Shown piece after piece: positions 1 through 5,939 of a DNA stretch of 12,380 nt. Both the position numbers and the translations under genes were made by a program. The notes beneath the pieces were generated by a model. That model ran no database searches. It saw only the letters and a list, made by a program, of their open reading frames with translations, and was not told the origin of the DNA. Location of the stretch: NCBI GenBank assembly GCA_029289015.1, contig JARFUL010000113.1, positions 1 through 12,380 on the forward strand. Direction: 5' to 3'. The stretch's first letter is position 1. The number at the start of each line of letters is the position of its first letter. The DNA is from Syntrophobacteria bacterium (lineage in GTDB: Bacteria; Desulfobacterota; Syntrophobacteria; JARFUL01).

Positions 1-568
1 AGTCGAGGTCGTCGATCCGGGGCGCGTCGGGGGTGCGCACAACCGTGCGGTTCTCGAGATAGGTGAGCCCAGCCACCTTTTCCGTCCCTTCCCCCGCGGA
101 AAGAGCCTCCACCAGGTGGGCCAGGGTGAGGTCCCACTCCCCCCGGATTATGTACCTGCAGCTCTGCTTCCGGGCGAACTCCGTGTCCAAAGCCGTGGCC
201 AGGGGGCCGACGAACACCGGCGTAGCCCCGCTCTCCAGGGCGTTTTGGGCCACCAGGTCCGCGGTGCCGAGGTTGATGTGCTCCGCCATGACCACCACGA
301 ACCCCGGGCCGAAGGGCCCGATAATATCTTCCAGCCCGTCCAGGTCCACCCCCATGGTCTGGCAGTGGATATACTCCACCTTTATCCCGCGCTCCCTAAG
401 GACCGCGGCCGCGGACAGGTTCAAATAGGAGTAGACCCTCTCTCCGGTCACGTTCAAAGAGGGGTGGCGCCTGCCCGCGGTGGACTCCACGTCTTCGGGC
501 GTCCACTCCGGGAAGGGGGGTGGCTCCACGAAGAGCACCCTTTTCGCAGGCCTTTGCCTAGAGGTCAT
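1..568 (-). CDS. Cobalamin-binding-type radical SAM protein, N-terminal part (3' end outside window)
   Basis: The gene starts at the ATG at 568 and stays open for 189 codons to the left edge, so only the N-terminal domain is visible. The start is set by GGAGGTG about three bases upstream. The visible part looks like the Rossmann-like domain that precedes the radical SAM core in B12-binding radical SAM enzymes: a beta strand ending in VEPPP (residues 14-18), a helix that positions the molecule along a pathway of 'increasing N', a hydrophobic strand near 88-93, a VFVGP strand near 118-122, and a YIIRGEWDLTLAHLVEAL segment (about 139-156) that matches the usual GE.D.T...L signature. The CxxxCxxC iron-sulfur motif would lie downstream, so the radical SAM assignment rests on domain resemblance and on a complete relative at 5939-7417. 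The start overlaps the glycosyltransferase stop by 11 bases, which suggests translational coupling. The substrate is unknown. Confidence 0.72.
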   Translation of the reverse strand, partial: MTSRQRPAKRVLFVEPPPFPEWTPEDVESTAGRRHPSLNVTGERVYSYLNLSAAAVLRERGIKVEYIHCQTMGVDLDGLEDIIGPFGPGFVVVMAEHINLGTADLVAQNALESGATPVFVGPLATALDTEFARKQSCRYIIRGEWDLTLAHLVEALSAGEGTEKVAGLTYLENRTVVRTPDAPRIDDLD

Positions 569-1487
569 CGCACCTCCCGAATCTTCTCGACGCGAAATCC
601 TTCAGCGCCCTCAGCATGGCCCTGTTGAGCCCCAGGAAATGGTTCAAACCGCTCTCCAGGGAGCCGAGGATGAAGAGCGCCTCTCTTCTCATTATGAACA
701 CGGGAAGGAGGAGCGGCAGACAGAGCCTCTGGACGGGGCTCGCGTAGAGGAAGAACAAAAGGAGGTGGTTCCTCACCGAGTAGTACGCGATGAAGGGGGT
801 GAGGCTGCGCCTCTTGTAGGAGACATCGTGGAGTATCTTGACGCCCGGCACCACCAGGTTGACGAGCCCCATCCTGTTTAGCCTGAGCCCCAGGTCCACG
901 TCGTCGTTATACACGAAGAACCTCTCGTCCATCAACCCCGCGCGCTCAAGGTTCTCCCTCCCGATCAAGAGACAGCACGCGGGCATGTAGTCCACCGGCC
1001 CCTCCGAGAGCCCGAATGAGTTCACAGGAGCGTTGCCGCCCCGGTGGGTGGTCTCCAGGAGCCACCCCCTGTACACCCCCCCGCCGCACCAGATTCTGTT
1101 CGGCTGTGCCATGTAGAGGCTCACCGGGCCGAGCGCGCCCAGGGGCTCCCCGGGGTTCTTCTCCATCCTCGCGACCAGGGTTTTCACCGTGTGGGGGGGG
1201 AGCACCACGTCGTTGTCCAGGAGCATGAGGTAGTCGGGACCGCGCTCTAGCGCGCGCCTCAGCCCCAGGTTGAACCCCCCGCTGCCCCCGAGGTTCTCCG
1301 GGCTCTCGATAAGGGTGAGCTGGTCTCCGAAGAGCTCCCTCACCGCGGCGGAGGAGCCGTCCCTGGAGCCGTTGTCAACGACTGTTATCTCGAGGTCGCG
1401 GTAGTCCTGGCCCAAAACGGACTCGATGCAGTCAACGAGCCTTGCGCGTTTGTTGTAATTGACGATTATGGCTGAGACTGTGGCCAT
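558..1487 (-). CDS. Family 2 glycosyltransferase (WbbL/rhamnosyltransferase-like)
   Basis: This 309-aa GT-A fold glycosyltransferase should transfer a sugar from a nucleotide donor to a lipid-linked or surface glycan acceptor on the cytoplasmic face. The N-terminal strand and IVNYN motif (7-12) are followed by VVDNGSRDGS (36-45), ENLGGSGGFNLG (64-75, typical of the WbbL/GlfT-like branch), the metal-binding DND at 91-93, an FFVYNDDVDLGLRL catalytic segment (190-203), and H220. A hydrophobic stretch at about 242-276 could sit in the membrane. I chose the ATG at 1487 because homologues begin just before the first beta strand. A TTG two codons earlier is possible, and neither has a clear Shine-Dalgarno. 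The gene is followed by, and overlaps, the truncated radical SAM gene. Donor and acceptor cannot be read from the sequence. The family is sure, the sugar is not. Confidence 0.93.
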   Translation of the reverse strand: MATVSAIIVNYNKRARLVDCIESVLGQDYRDLEITVVDNGSRDGSSAAVRELFGDQLTLIESPENLGGSGGFNLGLRRALERGPDYLMLLDNDVVLPPHTVKTLVARMEKNPGEPLGALGPVSLYMAQPNRIWCGGGVYRGWLLETTHRGGNAPVNSFGLSEGPVDYMPACCLLIGRENLERAGLMDERFFVYNDDVDLGLRLNRMGLVNLVVPGVKILHDVSYKRRSLTPFIAYYSVRNHLLLFFLYASPVQRLCLPLLLPVFIMRREALFILGSLESGLNHFLGLNRAMLRALKDFASRRFGRCDDL

Positions 1488-1517
1488 CGGCAAAAAGCGA
1501 ACCCAAGCGCGGCCGGA

Positions 1518-1555
1518 TATAAAGGGGCCGCGTCCGCGGCTCCGCCACCCGGCCC
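1518..1555 (-). terminator. Possible intrinsic terminator after the cytidylyltransferase gene
   Basis: In the 78-base gap, 11 bases past the cytidylyltransferase stop, GGGCCG and CGGCCC arms (1550-1555 and 1525-1530) can pair around a very GC-rich interior that may fold further. They are followed on the transcript by CTTTATAT. The U tract is short and interrupted, so termination may be partial. The TTTATAT could also be read as part of a promoter for the glycosyltransferase, but I found no matching -35 element. Confidence 0.35.
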
Positions 1556-1565
1556 GCTAAGTCCC

Positions 1566-2270
1566 CTAATCCTTGAAGAGCCTCTTCGCGAGCATCTCGG
1601 CCAGGATAAGGTCTTCGGGGGTGGTTATCTTTATGTTGAGCGGACTTCCCTCAACCAGGGCCACGGGCTCCTTCAGCCTGTGGACCAGCCTCACATCGTC
1701 CGTGGTCTCAGCGAACCCCTCCTCCCGGGCCCTTTCGTGCGCCTCGAGGATCAACTCGAACCTGAAGGACTGGGGGGTCTGGCCGTTGTAGAGGCTGGAC
1801 CTGTCGAGCATGCCGGTGATGAGGCCGTCTTTCCCCTCTACAATCGTGTCCGAGGTCTTCACCACCACGTCCGAGGCCCCGTGGAGGCTCGCGGCCTCGA
1901 GGGACGCGGAGATTATCTCGGGGGTGACAAAGGGGCGGACAGCATCGTGGATGGCCACCAGCCTGGGCCTTCTTCCGGCCTCGCTGAGGTACAAAAGGCC
2001 GTTGTAGGAGGAGTCTTGCCTGGTGGCCCCGCCCGGGATGACGGCCAGGAGTTTGGACAGGTTCCTCTGCCAAAGAACCTCGCGGCCGTGATCGAGCCAG
2101 TTCGGGTTCATCACCACCACCACGCCCCCCACGGCCCCGGTTTTCTCGAAGGCTTCCAGGGTCCGGACTATCACCGGCACCCCCCCGAGATCGAGGAACT
2201 GCTTGGAAAGGGTCTCTTCGCCCATGCGGACACCCTCGCCGCCGGCCAGCACTATTCCTACCGCGTCCAT
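1566..2270 (-). CDS. tarI: TarI/IspD-family cytidylyltransferase, probably ribitol-5-phosphate cytidylyltransferase
   Basis: This 234-aa soluble enzyme of the IspD/TarI family uses CTP to activate a sugar-alcohol phosphate. Family motifs are all present: LAGGEGVRMG (8-17) for nucleotide binding, KQFLDLGG (23-30), GGATRQDS (80-87), IHDAVRPF (107-114), GQTPQSFR (163-170), TTDDVRL (189-195) and NIKITTPEDL (212-221). The region LDRSSLYNGQTPQ resembles TarI, where LY.GQTPQ is usual, more than IspD, where LW.AQTPQ is usual. The gene lies 16 bases after a TarJ-like reductase, the normal tarI-tarJ partnership, so ribitol 5-phosphate to CDP-ribitol is the preferred reaction. The MEP-pathway enzyme IspD is the alternative and cannot be excluded from motifs alone. 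I chose the ATG at 2270, preceded by GAGGCGG, over an in-frame TTG one codon upstream. Confidence 0.85.
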   Translation of the reverse strand: MDAVGIVLAGGEGVRMGEETLSKQFLDLGGVPVIVRTLEAFEKTGAVGGVVVVMNPNWLDHGREVLWQRNLSKLLAVIPGGATRQDSSYNGLLYLSEAGRRPRLVAIHDAVRPFVTPEIISASLEAASLHGASDVVVKTSDTIVEGKDGLITGMLDRSSLYNGQTPQSFRFELILEAHERAREEGFAETTDDVRLVHRLKEPVALVEGSPLNIKITTPEDLILAEMLAKRLFKD

Positions 2271-2286
2271 CAAAGCCGCCTCTCGT

Positions 2287-3375
2287 TTACCAGTCGAATT
2301 TCAGGATAACCTTTCCCCAGTAGTCCTTCGCCGCGGTGAAGTTGAAGGCCCTCTTCAAATCCTGGACGTTCCTGATGACGAACTCCTCGGGGTGGATGAG
2401 CCTGGAGAGCCGGTCCTGGAAGACCGGGTCCTTCAGGGACTCGAGCACCGGGGGGTAGTCCTCCTTGGGCGACCTGCTCACGCCGAAGAGCGTGATCCCC
2501 TTCTCCAGGATGTCCCTCGTGTTCACGGGCACGTTCTTCTCGCTCACCCCGAGAAGGAAGAGGGTGGCTCCCGGGTTGGCGTAGTCGATCGCGAAGTTTA
2601 TCGCGTCCTCCGCGAATATCCCCCCCACGCACTCGAACGCGTAGTCCATGGGCGGCAGTATGTTGGACAGGTTCTCCGTGTGCACGTTGTAGCAGGTCGC
2701 GAAGTCGAACCTGGCCATCTTCTCGTAATCTGTGCCCACCAGGTGGAGGTTCGAGGGGCCGGGGTCCCGGAACTGTTTGATCACCGAGGCCACGATATAG
2801 CCCATGGGGCCGTCGCCCATGACGCAGACCTGGGCTCCGCCCAGGTCCTCGGGCAGACGGGAGGCCGCGTTGTAGGCCACGGAGAGGAGCTCCGAGAGCA
2901 CCGCGTGGTTGTCGGGCACCTCGTCCGGTATGGGCTGGAGGCAGTCCGAGGGGTGGTCCATCAGGTCCTGGCACAGGCCGTCGAACCCCGAGGAGAGGAA
3001 CTTGATGTTCCTGCAGTGGTTCTCGCCCACCCCGCCGGTCCGGCACGCGGGGCAGCATTCCTCCCGGCTCGTTATCCTGCCCGTAAGGTGGACGTATCCG
3101 GGCACCGCGGGCACCACCACCACCCGGTCTTTGGGCCTGAACCTTTCGGCCCCGTTGGGGTTTTCCACCACACCGATCCCCTCGTGGATCAGGGCCATGG
3201 GGAGCTTGCTCTTCAGGGCCTCGGGCCTGCGCGCGCCGGTGAAGTACCTGACGTCCGCCGCGCAGATGGAGCCCTTGGTGGGCCGCACCAGGACCTCGCC
3301 CTCCCTCAGGGAGAGGTTCTTTTTCACCGCCTTGAACCTGTAGGGGGCCACCAGTTGATACACCGTCTTTTTCAT
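2287..3375 (-). CDS. tarJ: TarJ/Bcs1-like ribulose-5-phosphate reductase (zinc-dependent MDR family)
   Basis: This 362-aa medium-chain dehydrogenase should reduce ribulose 5-phosphate to ribitol 5-phosphate with NADPH. It matches TarJ as I remember it along its length: VYQLVAP (5-11), a VRPTKGSICAADVRYFTG stretch (30-47), KLPMALIHEG (57-66), FLSSGFDG (126-133), SELL (161-164), the dinucleotide loop GDGPMGY (187-193), FECVGG (247-252), LLGVSE (274-279) and WGKVILK (353-359). The likely catalytic zinc ligands are C38, H64-E65 and E162. An extra cysteine cluster at 107-121 (C107, C108, C111, C121) could hold a structural zinc. I do not recall that cluster in the staphylococcal protein. The ATG at 3375 is the only sensible start before VYQL; a weak AGGA lies about 12 bases upstream. 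The gene leads a two-gene unit with the cytidylyltransferase. Confidence 0.88.
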   Translation of the reverse strand: MKKTVYQLVAPYRFKAVKKNLSLREGEVLVRPTKGSICAADVRYFTGARRPEALKSKLPMALIHEGIGVVENPNGAERFRPKDRVVVVPAVPGYVHLTGRITSREECCPACRTGGVGENHCRNIKFLSSGFDGLCQDLMDHPSDCLQPIPDEVPDNHAVLSELLSVAYNAASRLPEDLGGAQVCVMGDGPMGYIVASVIKQFRDPGPSNLHLVGTDYEKMARFDFATCYNVHTENLSNILPPMDYAFECVGGIFAEDAINFAIDYANPGATLFLLGVSEKNVPVNTRDILEKGITLFGVSRSPKEDYPPVLESLKDPVFQDRLSRLIHPEEFVIRNVQDLKRAFNFTAAKDYWGKVILKFDW

Positions 3376-3443
3376 GGTTGACTCGTCCTGTCTTTAAAAT
3401 CGCGGGGGCAAGAGCCGCCTTGGCGCTCAAATCCCATCCTTTT

Positions 3444-3472
3444 ACTATAGCGCCCCAGGACTCTTATGAAAA
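3444..3472 (-). promoter_or_regulatory. Candidate sigma70-type promoter for the tarJ-tarI unit
   Basis: On the minus strand TTTTCA (3472-3467, 4 of 6 bases of the -35 consensus) is followed after exactly 17 bases by TATAGT (3449-3444, 5 of 6 of the -10 consensus). Transcription would start near 3437 and give an untranslated leader of about 60 bases before the tarJ ATG at 3375. The 119-base gap is the longest between genes in this window, which supports a promoter here. The rest of the gap shows only weak inverted repeats. Confidence 0.4.
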
Positions 3473-3494
3473 GCCAAGCCGCGGCCGGGCCCGC

Positions 3495-4496
3495 TCACCC
3501 GCCTGCATCCTCCTTCTTGAAGGCCTCCAGCGCGTACTCGTCCGCGAGCACGGCCCAGCGGGCGAAGACATCCCTATCTATACCGTAACGCTGGCAGAGC
3601 TCGGTGATCTTTGCGTCGTCCCTCGACTGCCTGAGCACGTTGATCTTGTCAACAGGGTGGAACTCGTCCTTGAGCAGGTCCACCTTTTTGGCCCTCTTCT
3701 CCAGCCCCGTCACCACCTGGAAGGCCCGAAAGAGCAGGTGGCTCTGGTAGACCAGGTGGCACAGGATGCCGAAGGCCATGCCCCAGATCCTCATGGTGAA
3801 CAGCGGAAACACGCAAAAGACCATCATGTCTATGTCAATGTCGTTGGGGTGGGGCAGGAGCTTGCGCTTCTCGAAAAAACGGATGATCCTGTTTTTTGCG
3901 GTGTCCGTGGCCCGCTCCTCCTGGAGCAGCACCCCGCGGCCCGCGCCGGAGTAGTCGAGCCTCCTGAAGGTTATCACCTTGACGTAGTTGTAGTAAAAGG
4001 TAAGGGAGTAGCACGCGAGGAGGAGGTATGCGACCCAGATGGCCCTGGTGCCCTCACCGTTTCTCAGCGCGCCGATGGTGTAGCCCGCGAGCACCAAAAC
4101 GATCTTCCAGCGGTCGAGCACGTGGTCCAGCATGAATCCCCTGTTGGTCCCCGCGCCCTTCAGCCTGGCCACGGTGCCGTCCACGCAGTCGAAGAGGTAG
4201 TTCGCCTGGAAGAAGATGATCGCCACTATGGTGAGGGCGAGGCCCCCGTGAACAAAGCAGAGCGCGGCGAAGAGCGCGCAGAAGAAGGACGCCCAGGTGA
4301 TCTGGTCCGGGGTAACCTCCGTGTTGTTGGCCAGGTAGACCGAGACCCTTTTGGTGAGCCACAGCTGGAAGATGTAGGCCCACCAGGTCTTGGGGTAGGT
4401 GAGGACCTTCTCCGCGTCGTCCACAGTGAAGAGTCGGCGCGCGCCACCTCTCTCTTCCCCTTCACCCGGGGATGAATCGGTCTTGGAATGAGACAT
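3495..4496 (-). CDS. CDP-alcohol phosphotransferase (CDP-OH-P family), integral membrane
   Basis: This 333-aa membrane enzyme should transfer a phospho-alcohol group from a CDP-linked donor to a hydroxyl acceptor, releasing CMP. The full signature D-G-x2-A-R-x8-G-x3-D-x3-D is present at D106, G107, A110, R111, G120, D124 and D128, with a further D at 103. Hydrophobic segments lie at about 68-98, 132-147, 152-172, 226-238 and 240-256, typical of the family. The protein is longer than the usual 180-250 aa: about 60 hydrophilic residues precede the core and about 75 follow it (259-333). The start at 4496 has GAGGGAG at good spacing, 24 bases after the flippase stop. It cannot be told from sequence whether the CDP partner is CDP-diacylglycerol (making a phospholipid) or a small CDP-alcohol. 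The CDP-ribitol genes just downstream suggest CDP-ribitol, which is inference. Confidence 0.9.
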   Translation of the reverse strand: MSHSKTDSSPGEGEERGGARRLFTVDDAEKVLTYPKTWWAYIFQLWLTKRVSVYLANNTEVTPDQITWASFFCALFAALCFVHGGLALTIVAIIFFQANYLFDCVDGTVARLKGAGTNRGFMLDHVLDRWKIVLVLAGYTIGALRNGEGTRAIWVAYLLLACYSLTFYYNYVKVITFRRLDYSGAGRGVLLQEERATDTAKNRIIRFFEKRKLLPHPNDIDIDMMVFCVFPLFTMRIWGMAFGILCHLVYQSHLLFRAFQVVTGLEKRAKKVDLLKDEFHPVDKINVLRQSRDDAKITELCQRYGIDRDVFARWAVLADEYALEAFKKEDAGG

Positions 4497-4520
4497 CTCG
4501 GCTGCTCCCTCAATTGAATA

Positions 4521-5939
4521 TCAGTTTTGGACCGTTTTGGCCCACATGAGCGACTTGGCCCACTTCGCCTCCTCAACGCTGAAGATCCTCAGGGCCAAGA
4601 TAAGCAAAACGTAGGCCAAAGAGAGGACCCCGGGCGCGGTGATCGGCCCCATATCCCTGATGAGCCAGAGGCCCGCCCAAAAGGCCGCGCCGGCCAAAAG
4701 CGGCCTGTAGGCAACGGCCAAGAGGTCCACCTTTATTATGAGCTTCTTGGTCTGGTTGTAGAAGTAAAAGAAGGAGAACAGGTCACACAGGATCGTGGTG
4801 GCCGCGGCTCCCACTATGCCATAGTAGGGGATTAGAGCCAGGTTGAACAAGATGTTTATCCCGAAGATCGCCATGTGGCCCTTGAAATAGACCTCCGAGC
4901 GGTCGCACGCGTTGAAGATCGCTGGGTAGACCGTGTTTGCGGTGAGGATCACCGCGGTGAACGTGAGCAGCTTGAGGGCCAGGGAGCCCCCCAGGTACTC
5001 CGGGCCGAAGATGAAGACTATGATCTCGTCCGAGTAAAAGACCATTACTGCCGCGACGGGCAGTATCACCACCAGGACGAACTTCTGGATCAGGATCACC
5101 AGCCTTCTCAAGTCCTCACGGTTGCTTACAAAGAGCCTCGCCATCACGGGGAAGAAGACGAAGACCAGGACGACCCTGAGGGAGAGCACGAGGCGGATCA
5201 CCTTGTAGGCCGCGCTGTAGAGACCCACCTCCTTATAGGAGTAGAAGAACCCCAGCATGATGGTGTCCGCGTTGTAGTACATCCTCACTATGAAGTAGGA
5301 AAGCCCGATGGGGATGGAGCTCTTTATCACTTCCTTCCAGAAGGGCGGGTCGAGGGCCAGGGACACCTGGCCGTAGAGCCGGTGGATGTAGTAGTTGTAG
5401 ATAACTGTGAGCGCGAGACCCACCGCGATTGAGCACACGGGGATGTAGATGAAGTCCCTGGGCGCGGTTACCACGAGCAGGATGAGCCCGAGGTAGAGGA
5501 GCTGGTGGAACATGTTGAAGGTGCCGAGCTGGTCCATGCGCTCGATGCCCCTGAAGAGAAACCCGGGGCGCACTATCACGGGGATGTGGGAGAGGACCAA
5601 GAGGATGAAGTAGAGCCCGTAGGGGGTGAGGCCGAAGACCAGGAGCCCCACCGCGAGGGCCAGGAGGGAGGAGCCCCCGGTGAGCACGAACCTGAGGGGG
5701 ATTATCCTGGAGAGAAAATCCCTTATCTCAACCGATTTCTTGGCTATCTCCCGGGTGGAGTAGAGCGACACCCCGAGGTCTCCCAGGAGGAGGAAGTAGC
5801 CCATGATGGCAGAGGCCAGGTTGATCCAGCCGAAGAGGGTGCTCCCCAGGACCCGGGAGAGATAGACGTTGAGGATGAACCCCGCGCCCAGAAACACCAC
5901 CCTGGAGATGCTGGTGAAGAGGATGTTTCGGGAGATCAT
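4521..5939 (-). CDS. Wzx/MOP-superfamily flippase for lipid-linked glycans
   Basis: This 472-aa polytopic protein of the polysaccharide biosynthesis (RfbX/Wzx-like) family has about 12-14 hydrophobic segments and should flip a lipid-linked sugar intermediate across the cytoplasmic membrane. Family features are the N-terminal amphipathic start, then YLSRVLGSTLFGWINLASAI-like sequence (26-45), which is the usual L....G..GFG motif region, a GDLG loop at about 53-56, and a FFPVMARLF segment mid-protein where homologues have P....L. The reading frame is open upstream to 6185, but that extension is a shadow of the radical SAM gene. The ATG at 5939 begins the natural amphipathic first helix and shares one base with the radical SAM stop (TAATG). 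No strong Shine-Dalgarno is visible, which fits translational coupling. The substrate is unknown and probably built by neighbouring enzymes. Confidence 0.9.
   Translation of the reverse strand: MISRNILFTSISRVVFLGAGFILNVYLSRVLGSTLFGWINLASAIMGYFLLLGDLGVSLYSTREIAKKSVEIRDFLSRIIPLRFVLTGGSSLLALAVGLLVFGLTPYGLYFILLVLSHIPVIVRPGFLFRGIERMDQLGTFNMFHQLLYLGLILLVVTAPRDFIYIPVCSIAVGLALTVIYNYYIHRLYGQVSLALDPPFWKEVIKSSIPIGLSYFIVRMYYNADTIMLGFFYSYKEVGLYSAAYKVIRLVLSLRVVLVFVFFPVMARLFVSNREDLRRLVILIQKFVLVVILPVAAVMVFYSDEIIVFIFGPEYLGGSLALKLLTFTAVILTANTVYPAIFNACDRSEVYFKGHMAIFGINILFNLALIPYYGIVGAAATTILCDLFSFFYFYNQTKKLIIKVDLLAVAYRPLLAGAAFWAGLWLIRDMGPITAPGVLSLAYVLLILALRIFSVEEAKWAKSLMWAKTVQN

Noticed and set aside
1488..1493. 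TTG start two codons upstream of the chosen glycosyltransferase ATG
   Set aside because: It has no better ribosome site, and homologues normally start close to the first beta strand, which the ATG at 1487 already provides.
1513..1530. TTTATAT on the minus strand as an archaeal TATA box giving a leaderless glycosyltransferase message
   Set aside because: Spacing to the ATG (about 29 bases) would fit an archaeal promoter, but other starts have bacterial Shine-Dalgarno sites, the right-edge terminator is bacterial in style, and the gene content resembles bacteria. The tract more likely belongs to a terminator tail.
3376..3434. Hairpin in the tarJ leader (GAGC ... GCTC around GCC/GGC) as a riboswitch or attenuator
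   Set aside because: The pairing needs a very small loop or a bulge, no U tract follows, and no known riboswitch motif is recognisable.
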